A DNA stretch of 64,000 bases from Pseudomonas akapageensis. GTDB taxonomy: Bacteria; Pseudomonadota; Gammaproteobacteria; Pseudomonadales; Pseudomonadaceae. The translations under genes and the position numbers were made by a program. The notes under the pieces are model-generated. The model saw only the letters and a program-made list of their open reading frames with translations, was not told the DNA's origin and made no database searches. Location of the stretch: contig NZ_VXCP01000006.1 in the NCBI RefSeq assembly GCF_011355085.1, forward strand, positions 1-64,000, given 5' to 3'. This document shows, in pieces, positions 45,710 through 54,207 of the stretch; position 1 is the first letter of the stretch, and each line of letters begins with the position of its first letter.

Positions 45710-47659
45710 TCAAGTCTTGCCGACAGGTTTTCTACTGCGCCTGGCGGTGGACGTGCTCTTGCGCGGGGCGGTCCTGGGTTTTTTCTTCCAGGGCGCGCTG
45801 GCTCGACCGGCCGGGCTTGCCGGCCCCGCGATGGCAAGGCTCAGGCCGGCGCAGCGTTCTACCTGCTTGCTCATCCAGGCTGACTGCTTGGCGACGAATT
45901 CATCAAGGCTCATCTCGCCGCTTTGCACCATGTCCAGCGCCTGCTCCCAGATGGCTGTGGTGCCGGGGTCGGCGATGGCGCGCGGTACGGCGTCGATCAG
46001 ACTGAACGCGGCCGGGGTGGCGGCCAGAGCCTTGCCCACTTTGGTCAGATAACCGCGGTCCAGCAATCCCTGAATGATTCCGGCGCGAGTGGCTTCGGTG
46101 CCGATGCCGGTGGTGTCCTTGAGCTTTTGCTTGAGCCGTGGATCGTCCACCAGCTTGGCGACATTCTTCATCGCCTTGATCAGGTCGCCTTCGGTGAAGG
46201 GTTTGGGGGGTTGGGTCCAGAGGTCTTTGAGCGCAATGTCCGCAACGGTGCAGTCCTGACCTTCGCGCAGGCTCGGCAAGGCCTGGGGGGCAGGGGCTTC
46301 ACGACCTTTGGCCGGGGTCAGCGCCTCAGGCAGGGCCCGGCGCCAGCCTGGTTCGACGATGCGCTTGCCCACGGCGCGCAAGGGCTGTGCGGCGCAGTCG
46401 AAATCCGCCTGGGTGCGATCGTATTCATGGTTGGGCAGGAACTGGGCCAGGTAGCGTGCCCGTATCAGGGTGTAGACGGCGCGTTGCTTGCTCGTCAGCC
46501 GACCCGGGTCGATCGCGGCGGCCGTCGGGATGATGCCGTGGTGGGCACTGACTTTTGCGTCGTTCCAGGCGCGTGAGCGACGTTGCGGGTCCAGGTGTTT
46601 GTGCAGTTCGGCCAGGCCCGGATCGGCACGGCCCAGCGCCGCCAGGATGGCCGACGCCTCGCCATGCTGGCTCAGCGGCAGGTAGCCGCAATCGCTGCGC
46701 GGGTAGGTGATGATCTTGTGGGTTTCATAGAGCGCCTGGGCGATGTCGAGGGTTTCCTGGGCGCCGAGGCCGAGCTTTTTCGAACACACTTCCTGCAGGG
46801 TACCCAGATCGAACAGCAGCGGCGGTGCTTCGCGCAGGCGTTCGGTGCGCAGTTCGAGCACCCTTGCGCTGGCGGCGTTGGCCATGGCTGCAGCGGCTTG
46901 TTGGGCCAGCGGTTGGTTCAGGCAGCGGCCGTGTTCGTCGCAGTGCTCATCGGCTGCACGCCATTGGGCAGTGAAGGTGGTGCCGTCGCTGACCAGTTGC
47001 ACATCGATGGCCCAGTAGGGTGCCGGCACGAAATTGGCAATGCTGCGGTCGCGGTCCACCACCAGACGCAGGGTCGGCGTCTGCACGCGGCCCACCGGCA
47101 GCACGCCCTGATACCCGGACTGGCGCCCGAGCAGGGTGAACAGCCGGCTCATGTTCATGCCGATCAACCAATCGGCTCGCGAGCGACCCAGCGCCGAATG
47201 GTAGAGGCTGAAGGTCTCGGCGCCGGGCTTGAGCGCCGCCAGGGCCTTGCGGATCGAGGCGTCGTCGAGCGCCGACAGCCAGAGGCGCTGGATTGGCCCG
47301 CGATAGCGGCAATGCTCCACCAACTCGCGGGCGATCATCTCGCCCTCACGGTCGGCGTCGGTCGCGATCACCAGCTCGCGGGCTTCACCGAGCAGGCGCT
47401 TGACGGCCTTGAACTGGCCGGCAGTCTTGGGCTTGACCAGCATTTTCCACTGTGCCGGAACGATCGGCAGGTCGGCCAGGACCCAGCGTTTGTAGCGAGC
47501 GTCATAGGTATCCGGTGGTGCGGCTTCAAGCAGATGGCCGATGCACCAGGTCACCGTCACGTCCGTGCCGACCCAACAGCCATCCCCACGCCGCCTGGCG
47601 CCGAGCACCTGGGCGATATCCTTGGCCTGGGAAGGTTTTTCACAGAGAAAGAGCCGCAT
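45710..47659 (-). CDS. topB: DNA topoisomerase III
   Basis: 649 residues from ATG 47659, where the TOPRIM domain begins (MRLFLCEKPSQAKDIAQVLG). DADREGEMIARE supplies the acidic metal-binding residues, PVGRVQTPTLRLVVDRD is the typical IA hinge, and catalytic Tyr319 lies in ITYPRSD. A Lys/Arg-rich tail (PRKSTSTARRSRKP) probably binds DNA. The enzyme decatenates single-stranded or hemicatenated DNA. A LexA-like box lies 74-89 bases upstream, overlapping the likely promoter, suggesting SOS control. Confidence 0.94.
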   Translation of the reverse strand: MRLFLCEKPSQAKDIAQVLGARRRGDGCWVGTDVTVTWCIGHLLEAAPPDTYDARYKRWVLADLPIVPAQWKMLVKPKTAGQFKAVKRLLGEARELVIATDADREGEMIARELVEHCRYRGPIQRLWLSALDDASIRKALAALKPGAETFSLYHSALGRSRADWLIGMNMSRLFTLLGRQSGYQGVLPVGRVQTPTLRLVVDRDRSIANFVPAPYWAIDVQLVSDGTTFTAQWRAADEHCDEHGRCLNQPLAQQAAAAMANAASARVLELRTERLREAPPLLFDLGTLQEVCSKKLGLGAQETLDIAQALYETHKIITYPRSDCGYLPLSQHGEASAILAALGRADPGLAELHKHLDPQRRSRAWNDAKVSAHHGIIPTAAAIDPGRLTSKQRAVYTLIRARYLAQFLPNHEYDRTQADFDCAAQPLRAVGKRIVEPGWRRALPEALTPAKGREAPAPQALPSLREGQDCTVADIALKDLWTQPPKPFTEGDLIKAMKNVAKLVDDPRLKQKLKDTTGIGTEATRAGIIQGLLDRGYLTKVGKALAATPAAFSLIDAVPRAIADPGTTAIWEQALDMVQSGEMSLDEFVAKQSAWMSKQVERCAGLSLAIAGPASPAGRASAPWKKKPRTAPRKSTSTARRSRKPVGKT

Positions 47660-47732
47660 GCACACCACTGATGATCGTTTGTCTTCAATGGTGCATAGCA
47701 TGCGTAGTGATGCGGACGGAGGCAACCTTTAT

Positions 47733-47748
47733 CTGTATGGATATACAG
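47733..47748. promoter_or_regulatory. LexA-like box upstream of topB
   Basis: CTGTATGGATATACAG fits CTGT-N8-ACAG with an A/T-rich core and near dyad symmetry. It sits 74-89 bases before the topB start; on the minus strand it lies beside the A/T-rich TATATTTTAT. Two LexA-type sites in the window (also 14163-14178) share the same consensus. Binding is inferred. Confidence 0.68.
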
Positions 47749-47773
47749 ATAAAATATAGGTGGCGGGGTTACC

Positions 47774-47877
47774 CTGTGGGAGCTGGCTTGCCGGATCGCC
47801 GGACCGCAGCGATGGCAACACCGCGGTGATTCAGAGACACCGCGTCGCTAGCATCGCGGGCAATCCCGCTCCCACAG
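47774..47877. repeat. REPIN: inverted pair of REP sequences
   Basis: CTGTGGGAGCTGGCTTGCC on the left and the inverse GGCAATCCCGCTCCCACAG on the right bound about 104 bp with an internal hairpin (ACACCGCGGTG). This is the doublet organisation of mobile REPINs dispersed by RAYT transposases in fluorescent pseudomonads. Confidence 0.8.
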
Positions 47878-47904
47878 AACAGTAAAACCCGGGCAGGTTC
47901 CAGG

Positions 47905-48318
47905 TTATTGATCCTTCTCGCAGTTGATCATCCACGGCACCCCGAAGCGGTCGGTCAGCATGCCGAAGCGTGACGCCCAGAACGTTTGCTCCAGGGGCAT
48001 CTGGATGGTGCCCTGGTCGGACAGTTCCTCGAAGATGCGCTTGGCTTCGGCAATGGTGTCGACATTCAACGAGACCGAACATCCCGTAATGCCGGCATGG
48101 GGACGATCGGTGGTGGTGTCCGAGCCCATCAGGACTTGGTCGCCGACTTCCAGGCGGACATGGATGATCCTCTCATGATCCTCCTTCGGCATTTTTTCCC
48201 CGCCGGGCATCTCGCTAAAACGCATCATGGTGGCAATTTTGCCGTGCAGGACCAGTTGGTAGAACTTGAAGGCTGCCTCGCAATGTCCATCGAAGATCAG
48301 GTAGGGATTGATTTTCAT
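47905..48318 (-). CDS. PhnB-like VOC protein
   Basis: 137 residues: NPYLIFDGHCEAAFKFYQ at the N-terminus, central HVRLEVGDQVLMGSD and the C-terminal FGMLTDRFGVPWMINCE identify the PhnB/3-demethylubiquinone-like VOC group. No substrate can be deduced. It lies 24 bases downstream of the YCII protein gene in the same orientation, a pairing common in pseudomonads, so the two are probably co-transcribed. Confidence 0.88.
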   Translation of the reverse strand: MKINPYLIFDGHCEAAFKFYQLVLHGKIATMMRFSEMPGGEKMPKEDHERIIHVRLEVGDQVLMGSDTTTDRPHAGITGCSVSLNVDTIAEAKRIFEELSDQGTIQMPLEQTFWASRFGMLTDRFGVPWMINCEKDQ

Positions 48319-48342
48319 GGTCAGTTCCTTGTAGTAGCAGGT

Positions 48343-48777
48343 TCAGGGTTTAGACTGCCTGGCTTCCATTTCTGCTCGCAGGCGTTCTTCCTGTTCACGT
48401 AATTCGGGCGTGAACTCGGCACCGAAGTCTTCGGCGTCGAATAACGGGCGAATCTCGATTTCGCAGTCTCCCGGCGACGGGTTGGGGCAGCGTTTGACCC
48501 ACTCGATCGCCTGATCCATCGAGTCGACCTGCCACAACCAGAACCCGGCGACGAGCTGTTCGGCGGGGCCGAACGGCCCCCGATTGACGCTTCGATCCTT
48601 ACCTGAAAAACGAACGCGGGCCCCCCTGGAGCTAGGGTGCAGACCCTCGCCGGCGAGCATGATTCCCGCCTTTACCAATTCCTCGTTGTACTGACCCATT
48701 GCGGTCAGCAACGCCTCGCTCGGCATCTCGCCAGCTTCGGATTCCTTGCTGGCCTTGACTATGACCATGCAGCGCAT
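48343..48777 (-). CDS. YCII-related (DGPF-type) protein
   Basis: 144 residues from ATG 48777, selected by the AAGGGAGG site. It begins MRCMVIVKASKESEAGEMPS, has MGQYNEELVKAGIMLAGEGL and VRFSGKDRSVNRGPFGPAEQ, and FWLWQVDSMDQAIEWVKRCP, all typical of the YCII/DGPF ferredoxin-like fold. Biochemical role unknown; often paired with PhnB-like proteins and an extracytoplasmic sigma factor, but no sigma gene is adjacent here. Confidence 0.87.
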   Translation of the reverse strand: MRCMVIVKASKESEAGEMPSEALLTAMGQYNEELVKAGIMLAGEGLHPSSRGARVRFSGKDRSVNRGPFGPAEQLVAGFWLWQVDSMDQAIEWVKRCPNPSPGDCEIEIRPLFDAEDFGAEFTPELREQEERLRAEMEARQSKP

Positions 48778-48852
48778 CGTCGCACCTCCCTTGTGTTTTG
48801 CAAAAGTCAGCAACAGGAAAGCGCAAAATCCGCGACATGGGTAATGTTTCTT

Positions 48853-49692
48853 TTAGACGATTTGTTTCTCGCCGAAGGGAGCCTTATTCACATCCTTGGC
48901 TGCGCCGTCGTTGATCGGCATTGCCAGTTTGGCTCGACCGTAAAAAACCAGCGCCATCGACAGGGAGCTCAGCCAGACGAAGATGCCTGACCACAAGGTG
49001 TGGGACATGTAGTGCCAGCCCTGGAAGACACGCGTCGTGCCATACACGAATCCCAACAGCAGCACGACGTAGAGGAGTTTTTTCGAATGCTGCCAACGGT
49101 AGCGTCGGGCGACGAAGTAGAGCGCGAACAAGCTGAAGGCGCTGGATGCGTGGCCACCCGGCCAGCAGCGTCCAGCACCGGCTTTATGCAACAGCGAGAA
49201 GTTTTCCCACCATTCCTTGCGAATTTCCGTTCCCCCGTACAACGTGGTTTCTACCGGGCAATACACACTGGTGTGGCTTTTGAGGTAGTGAATCACGCCG
49301 GTGCTCAAGGCAAAGGCCACTACCACGAACAGGAAGTCCCGGCGGTGGCGAGTGGTAAAGCGCAAGACGGGCGCGAGCCGGATTTTTTCCAGCCATACAG
49401 TGATGCGGGCATTGGGGTGTTTGGCGAATCGCGGCCAAATGAACGACAGCAATGAGCCGATGATCGCAATTTCCCCGGTCCAGTTCGGAATGATCCGTGG
49501 CCATTTATGGGTGACTTTTTCGAACAGTTCATTGTGTTCCAGCGGGAACAAACCAATCGACGGATCATAGATCAGGTTGCTGAGCACCCGGTCCAGATCC
49601 GTCAGATCGAACAGCAAAAACACCACCACGGCCAACAGCAGAGGAAGGCCAAGATTGGTGCGATAGAAGGTGTTGCCGGTGCCACGTTGCAT
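48853..49692 (-). CDS. PAP2-family membrane phosphatase
   Basis: 279 residues from ATG 49692, with about five to six transmembrane helices. PAP2 motifs: KSHTSVYCP, CWPGGHASSAFSLFA with the catalytic His, and RVFQGWHYMSHTLWS. The family includes undecaprenyl-diphosphate and lipid A phosphatases/phosphotransferases acting at the periplasmic face. Its start lies just inside the 5-base gap after the histidine phosphatase gene, so the two form an operon possibly devoted to lipid A or undecaprenyl phosphate. Confidence 0.88.
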   Translation of the reverse strand: MQRGTGNTFYRTNLGLPLLLAVVVFLLFDLTDLDRVLSNLIYDPSIGLFPLEHNELFEKVTHKWPRIIPNWTGEIAIIGSLLSFIWPRFAKHPNARITVWLEKIRLAPVLRFTTRHRRDFLFVVVAFALSTGVIHYLKSHTSVYCPVETTLYGGTEIRKEWWENFSLLHKAGAGRCWPGGHASSAFSLFALYFVARRYRWQHSKKLLYVVLLLGFVYGTTRVFQGWHYMSHTLWSGIFVWLSSLSMALVFYGRAKLAMPINDGAAKDVNKAPFGEKQIV

Positions 49693-49697
49693 GCGTA

Positions 49698-50339
49698 CTA
49701 CTCCGCCTTGGCCAGAACACGCTGCCATGCGGCAGCGTTCACCGACCCCAGAATTTTCGGTTTCCCCAGCTCGTCGACCGAGATGAAAAAGGCCTCAGTA
49801 TAGTCGCTCGAGCGCTGGCCGCCCGAAACTTTCATGTCCCGGGCGAAATGGTCGATGCAACCACTGTGGGTGATGAGGACCAGATTTCGATGGGCTTGCT
49901 TGTGTGCCAGGAGCTTGCCGGTAAAGTCCTGGTCGCACTCCTTGAGCCACTCCTGGGTATCGGCTGGCTTGCCGAACATGGAATACGCCGTCTGTTTGGT
50001 GCGGGTCTCGGGGCTGGAAAGAATGGTGGCCTGGTCGAGCCCCAGGCTCTTGATGCCTTGACCGACTTGCGTAGCCGTCTCGCTGCCTTTGATGGTTATA
50101 CCGTCGGCATCGGCCAGGCAAGGATTGTCGGAGCGATCGCAACGTTCGGCGTGGCGCACCAGCACGATGATTTCGCCCTTTGCCCATCCGGCATAGACAC
50201 CCGTTTTGGTCATCTGGGCGCCGCTGTCCAGGTCTTCGATGCGTGTACAGCCTGAAAGCCAGAGCGTTGCTGCTGTCAATGCAAGCAAAGCGAACAGCTT
50301 TTTCGCAACGGTTGATTCAATTCCAACAAAACGCAGCAT
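49698..50339 (-). CDS. Ais/PmrG-like histidine phosphatase lipoprotein
   Basis: 213 residues with a lipoprotein signal (lipobox LSGC near residue 31). The phosphohistidine motif IIVLVRHAERCDRSDNPC matches the Ais/PmrG subgroup of histidine phosphatases, with the second His in VLITHSGCIDHF. Ais-type enzymes remove heptose-linked phosphate from LPS core in polymyxin-response regulons. It is transcribed divergently from a two-component system and together with the PAP2 gene, consistent with envelope remodelling. Confidence 0.86.
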   Translation of the reverse strand: MLRFVGIESTVAKKLFALLALTAATLWLSGCTRIEDLDSGAQMTKTGVYAGWAKGEIIVLVRHAERCDRSDNPCLADADGITIKGSETATQVGQGIKSLGLDQATILSSPETRTKQTAYSMFGKPADTQEWLKECDQDFTGKLLAHKQAHRNLVLITHSGCIDHFARDMKVSGGQRSSDYTEAFFISVDELGKPKILGSVNAAAWQRVLAKAE

Positions 50340-50702
50340 CGGGCCGCTCCAGAACCAGGGTCAATGTCGGGTGGCGCCAATGCCGGTCAAGCACGACCCG
50401 GCAGCGTGTTACGCCACGAATGCCGGGCAATGTAAGAAACGACCAGTTACTGGCAGGTGAAAGGGTTGTGAGAAATTGGTCAAAAGGTCGGGCGCAGACC
50501 CCTCGCATATGCGGCACATTGACATAACTTTACGAAGGTTTTGACATTTTTTTGGCAAATAGGGCGGTAGTCTCCGCGGTTAGTTATCTTTCGACTTTAT
50601 TGTTCATAACCTCCCATCATCCAGTTCATTGCCAACCCCGATAAAAATCAAAGCGGCTCTCCATCGTGTGTGTTTGAACTCGAAAGGGAGTGAGGACTCG
50701 CA
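50340..50702. promoter_or_regulatory. Divergent promoter region between phosphatase operon and sensor kinase
   Basis: This 363-bp gap separates two divergent operons. On the plus strand TTGACA occurs twice, at 50519-50524 and 50541-50546, 22 bases apart, in an otherwise A/T-rich patch; no clear -10 box accompanies either. I see no small gene. Binding of the encoded response regulator here is plausible but inferred. Confidence 0.4.
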
Positions 50703-52007
50703 GTGAAGTCGAGAAGGAGTCGGCGGAACCCAATGGAACTCAAGCAAAGCCTGGCCAGCAGGATCGTCATCGTGTTTGCGTTGATGAGCGCTTTCGTCGC
50801 CGGCATATTCGCCACGGGTATTGTCGCAACCGTCCATGTCGTCGAACGCAAACTGACGGCACTCAGCTTGAGTGGAAGCCTGCACGGGTTATTGATGCAG
50901 CGCAGCACTGAAAGTTGGCGTCATCGACCGGTAAACGATGAACTCTTTTATGTTCAGGATGGCCAGGGCGACCTGGCGCTGGGTAATGATCTCAAACAGC
51001 TGAAAATTGGCTTTCAGGAAGTCGTCCTGGGGGCTTCACACTATTTCGCAATGGTCGAAGTCGTTGACGGACGCAAGTATGTCCTGCTGCGTGATCAACT
51101 CGGCCTGGTCAAACGCGAAAAACTGCTGTTCGTCATTGTCGGCGCGGGCTTTTTGTTGAGTATCGTGCTGGCATTGTTACTGGGCAGGCTGTTGGCCCGG
51201 CGGGTCATGGCCCCGGTGATTCGGCTGGCAGGGCAAGTTCGCCACCGTGATCAGATGCTCACCCTGGCACCCGCACTGTCGCCGGAATATGCAAGCGACG
51301 AGGTCGGCGAGCTGGCTGCTTCCTTCGATCAGGCTCTGAGCAAATTGCGCGCTGCCCTGGGGCGTGAGCAACTCTTCACCAGTGATGTCAGCCATGAACT
51401 GCGCACACCCTTGATGGTGCTGGCCAGTTCGTGCGATCTGCTATTGGAAAATACAAAGTGCGACCCGCGCGCGCAAAAACAGGTGACCCGTATCGCGCGA
51501 GCCACGGAGGGAATGCGGCAGTTGATCGAAACCTTCCTGTTGCTGGCGCGTGACAAGGGAAGTGCGTCGGCATTGAGCACGACAGCCACATTGAAAAAAA
51601 CCGCCGATGAACTGGCCGAGATATGGGGCAGGCAAATCGAGGAAAAAGGACTTGAGTTCATCTACCTTCCCGAGAACGATCCGCCCGCTCTTTATAATCA
51701 GACGTTCCTGCAATCGGTGATGGGCAATCTTCTGCGCAATGCCTGGCACTATACCGATCAAGGCTTTGTTCGCTTAACGCTGGATGCCACCGGCTTTAGT
51801 GTCGAAGACAGTGGTATTGGCATTCCGGAAGCACAGCGGCACGCGATGTTTCAACCTTTTGTCAGGGGGGATGAACAGCGAGGCGAGGGTCTCGGCCTGG
51901 GGCTTTCCCTGGTGCAGCGGATTTGCGTAAACCAGGGTTGGAAAGTGACGCTAACCAGCCGCGAGCCCAACGGTTGTCGATTTTCGGTCGAGCTAGGCCG
52001 GCCTTGA
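50703..52007 (+). CDS. Sensor histidine kinase of a two-component system
   Basis: 434 residues with a GTG start and GAGG 8 bases upstream; an ATG at 50733 is the alternative. Two transmembrane helices (VFALMSAFVAGIFATG and LFVIVGAGFLLSIVLALLLG) flank a periplasmic sensor of about 110 residues. Then HAMP-like region, dimerisation box FTSDVSHELRTPL, N box (QSVMGNLLRNAWHY), VEDSGIGIP and GLGLGLSLVQ. It precedes its regulator gene by 12 bases. Divergence from lipid A-related phosphatases suggests it senses envelope stress, cations or antimicrobial peptides. Confidence 0.92.
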   Translation: MKSRRSRRNPMELKQSLASRIVIVFALMSAFVAGIFATGIVATVHVVERKLTALSLSGSLHGLLMQRSTESWRHRPVNDELFYVQDGQGDLALGNDLKQLKIGFQEVVLGASHYFAMVEVVDGRKYVLLRDQLGLVKREKLLFVIVGAGFLLSIVLALLLGRLLARRVMAPVIRLAGQVRHRDQMLTLAPALSPEYASDEVGELAASFDQALSKLRAALGREQLFTSDVSHELRTPLMVLASSCDLLLENTKCDPRAQKQVTRIARATEGMRQLIETFLLLARDKGSASALSTTATLKKTADELAEIWGRQIEEKGLEFIYLPENDPPALYNQTFLQSVMGNLLRNAWHYTDQGFVRLTLDATGFSVEDSGIGIPEAQRHAMFQPFVRGDEQRGEGLGLGLSLVQRICVNQGWKVTLTSREPNGCRFSVELGRP

Positions 52008-52019
52008 AGGTAAAACCAG

Positions 52020-52694
52020 ATGCGTATATTAGTTGTAGAAGACAACCAGGACATTCATGACAATCTTGTCGAGTTTCTGGAGCTCAAGGGCCACGAGGTC
52101 GAAGGTGCCCTGGATGGTTTGACCGGGCTTCATCTTGCGGCTTCAAGGCACTTTGACGCCATTATTCTGGATATCATGTTGCCGGGAATCGACGGCAATC
52201 AGATTTGTCATAGTTTGCGTCAGCATTCGAAGTCCGAAGTGGCCATCGTGATGCTCAGCGCACGGGATCAACTCAATGATCGGCTGACCGGATTCAATGT
52301 GGGCGCCGATGATTACATCACCAAGCCCTTTGCAATGTCGGAATTGCTCGCCCGTATCAAGGCAGTGGTATCGCGGCGCGTTCGCAAGGGGGGCCGCATC
52401 CTTGAGGTCGGCGACCTGCGGTTCGATCTCGATACTCTGGAAGTTTCTCGAAGCGGTACGCTGCTCAAGCTCAATCCCACCAATATGAAGTTGCTGGAAG
52501 TGTTGATGCGCAAGAGTCCTCATGTGGTTCAGCGGCGTGAACTGGAGGAGGCGTTGTGGGGGCGGGACCTGCCCAGCAGCGACAGTTTGCGCAGCAACAT
52601 TCACATGATGCGCCGCACGATCGACAAGTCCTTTGAAAAGCCGCTGCTGCATACCGTGCATGGCCTGGGCTACAAGCTGTGCCAGGAGCCCTGA
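52020..52694 (+). CDS. OmpR-family response regulator
   Basis: 224 residues: receiver domain with VVEDNQDIHDN, phospho-acceptor Asp in AIILDIMLPGIDG, Lys in DDYITKPFAMSELLARI, then an OmpR/PhoB winged helix (LNPTNMKLLEVLMRKSPHVV, RSNIHMMRRTIDK, VHGLGYKLC). Partner of the kinase encoded immediately upstream. The kinase-then-regulator order is the reverse of the common arrangement. The divergent phosphatase operon is the obvious candidate target. Confidence 0.93.
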   Translation: MRILVVEDNQDIHDNLVEFLELKGHEVEGALDGLTGLHLAASRHFDAIILDIMLPGIDGNQICHSLRQHSKSEVAIVMLSARDQLNDRLTGFNVGADDYITKPFAMSELLARIKAVVSRRVRKGGRILEVGDLRFDLDTLEVSRSGTLLKLNPTNMKLLEVLMRKSPHVVQRRELEEALWGRDLPSSDSLRSNIHMMRRTIDKSFEKPLLHTVHGLGYKLCQEP

Positions 52695-52700
52695 GCAGGC

Positions 52701-52850
52701 TTTGTACGAAAAGTGCCTGCGCGGCGATCATGCTGCGTTAAAAACAGGCTCGGAATGCTCATTTACAATCAGTAAAGTCGGGCGCGACCCCGGCCGTTCC
52801 TCGCCTGTTTTTGCCTTGCCTGATCGCCGCTCGGCGACTTTTCGTACAAA
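52701..52850. repeat. 150-bp imperfect inverted-repeat (MITE-like) element
   Basis: Terminal arms of about 30 bp face each other: the outer 14 bases (TTTGTACGAAAAGT and ACTTTTCGTACAAA) are perfect inverses and the inner arms both carry GGCGATCA/TGATCGCC. A nested pair (AAAAACAGGC and GCCTGTTTTT) and a central TTTACAATCAGTAAA complete the structure. It fills the whole gap between the convergent response regulator and GST genes, so it could also terminate both. No target duplication is evident. Confidence 0.75.
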
Positions 52851-52852
52851 CC

Positions 52853-53536
52853 CTAATTGTCACGCAGAAAGCGCGCCGGGACATCTTCCTTGAACGGAAA
52901 AATGGCCAGCCACGGGCGCGCTTCGTTTAGCACCCGCTTGAACGATGGGCGTTGCAATAGCCGCTCGAAATAGGCATTCAGGTGGCCGTAAGCGGCCGGG
53001 AACGGCTCTACGATCGACCCATAGAACAGCGCCGGCGCAGCGGCACAATCGGCCAGGCTGAAGGCGTCGCCAATGGCCCAGTGCCTGTTGGCCATGTGCT
53101 GCTCGAGCAGGGCATAGGCCTTGCGCAGGCTGGCATGGGCGTCAGCGACTCCCAGCACATCCTTGCCGTTCTCGGGGCGCAGGCGATCGCCGACGATTTT
53201 CTGCATCGGCACCTGCACATGCAGGTCGAAGAAGCGGTCCCACAGGCGCGTCTGCAGGCGCAGGCTTTCATCATTCGGGAGCAGAGGAACAGGGCCTGGA
53301 TAATGCTGCTCCAGGTACTCGATGATAATGCTGGTTTCAGGAATGGTTTCGCTGCGCGCGGCGTCCCGCAGCACCGGCATCTTGCCCATTGGCCATAGCC
53401 TGTGCAGCAGGGCGGTGGAGTCCGGGTCGCCGAAGTCGACCAGGTGGCTGGTAAAGGGGGTGTCGTTCTCGTAAAGCGCAATAAAGACCTTGTGACAGAA
53501 CGACGACAGCGGGTGGGAATAAAGCGTCAGGGACAT
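52853..53536 (-). CDS. Glutathione S-transferase family protein
   Basis: 227 residues from ATG 53536 with AAGGA nine bases upstream; a GTG at 53542 is also in frame. Thioredoxin-like N-domain with TLYSHPLSSFCHKVFIAL, MGKMPVLRD (cis-Pro) and ETSIIIEYLEQHYPGP, then the helical C-domain with WAIGDAFSLADCAAAPALF. Conjugates or reduces small electrophiles with glutathione. It is the last gene of a three-gene leftward operon and begins 6 bases after the regulator's stop. Confidence 0.9.
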   Translation of the reverse strand: MSLTLYSHPLSSFCHKVFIALYENDTPFTSHLVDFGDPDSTALLHRLWPMGKMPVLRDAARSETIPETSIIIEYLEQHYPGPVPLLPNDESLRLQTRLWDRFFDLHVQVPMQKIVGDRLRPENGKDVLGVADAHASLRKAYALLEQHMANRHWAIGDAFSLADCAAAPALFYGSIVEPFPAAYGHLNAYFERLLQRPSFKRVLNEARPWLAIFPFKEDVPARFLRDN

Positions 53537-53542
53537 ACGCAC

Positions 53543-54196
53543 TCATCCTTCTTCTTGCGCTTGCGCAGGCTCGCCAGGCGCGGCTGCCGCTGGCGTGAGG
53601 TGAAAACGACACACCGTGCCGCCACGCAACATGCATTCGCCATGTTCCACATCAGCATGGCCCAGTGTGCCGATCAGCGCCAGATCCAGCTCGCAGACTT
53701 GCGGATGGGCCTTGGCCAGGTGATGGAAGACACAGTTGTGCGCCACAATTTCCTTTTCGCCGCCGGAGCGAAAGATGACCTCGGCTTCATACCCGGCGTG
53801 GTTCATGTGGCTTACGATCTGCGCCTCGTCGATGGCCTGCTGTTCCAGGCCGGCCGCCATCTTGCGGCCGAGGCTGCGCATCAGGGCGACCAGGCCGTCA
53901 TGGCCGATGATATTGGCGACTTCCTCGATCAACAGGTTGGCCAGGAGCTGGTATTGCCGAGGGAACAGCTCCTTGCCTCGTAGCGTCAGTTGATACAGCT
54001 GCTCGGGCCGTCGACCGGTGGGGCGGGTTTCACCCCGCGCCACCAGGCCGTCGCGCTCCAGTGCCGAGAGGTGCTGACGCACTGCGGTGCGGGTGATTGC
54101 GAGCACCTCGGCCAGGTCATCAATGCTCATGCCCGCTGCCCGGTAGAGCAGCGCGCTGAGCAGATCCTGCTGGGTACGGCCCATGCCCTGAAGCAT
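53543..54196 (-). CDS. HTH transcriptional regulator with Cys cluster (SufR-like)
   Basis: 217 residues, ATG preceded by AAAGGAG. An N-terminal ArsR/MarR-like winged helix (MSIDDLAEVLAITRTAVRQH, RPTGRRPEQLYQLT) is followed by a C-terminal domain with four Cys in the order C-x12-C-x19-C-x7-C (HNC...QVC, GEC...TVC). Cys sets of this type in SufR-like repressors bind an iron-sulfur cluster, so redox or iron sensing is inferred. It probably autoregulates the operon with the exported protein and GST. Confidence 0.82.
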   Translation of the reverse strand: MLQGMGRTQQDLLSALLYRAAGMSIDDLAEVLAITRTAVRQHLSALERDGLVARGETRPTGRRPEQLYQLTLRGKELFPRQYQLLANLLIEEVANIIGHDGLVALMRSLGRKMAAGLEQQAIDEAQIVSHMNHAGYEAEVIFRSGGEKEIVAHNCVFHHLAKAHPQVCELDLALIGTLGHADVEHGECMLRGGTVCRFHLTPAAAAPGEPAQAQEEG

Positions 54197-54207
54197 TCGA
54201 TCTCCTT

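Noticed and set aside
46583-47671. A 362-codon frame antisense to topB, and similar ones at 12849-13730 and 11261-11962
   Set aside because: All lie opposite well-supported genes and encode low-information sequences typical of GC-rich shadows.
50564-50571. ops/JUMPstart element (GGCGGTAG) near the sensor kinase
   Set aside because: Only the first eight bases match; the rest of the element is absent and the downstream genes are not polysaccharide genes.
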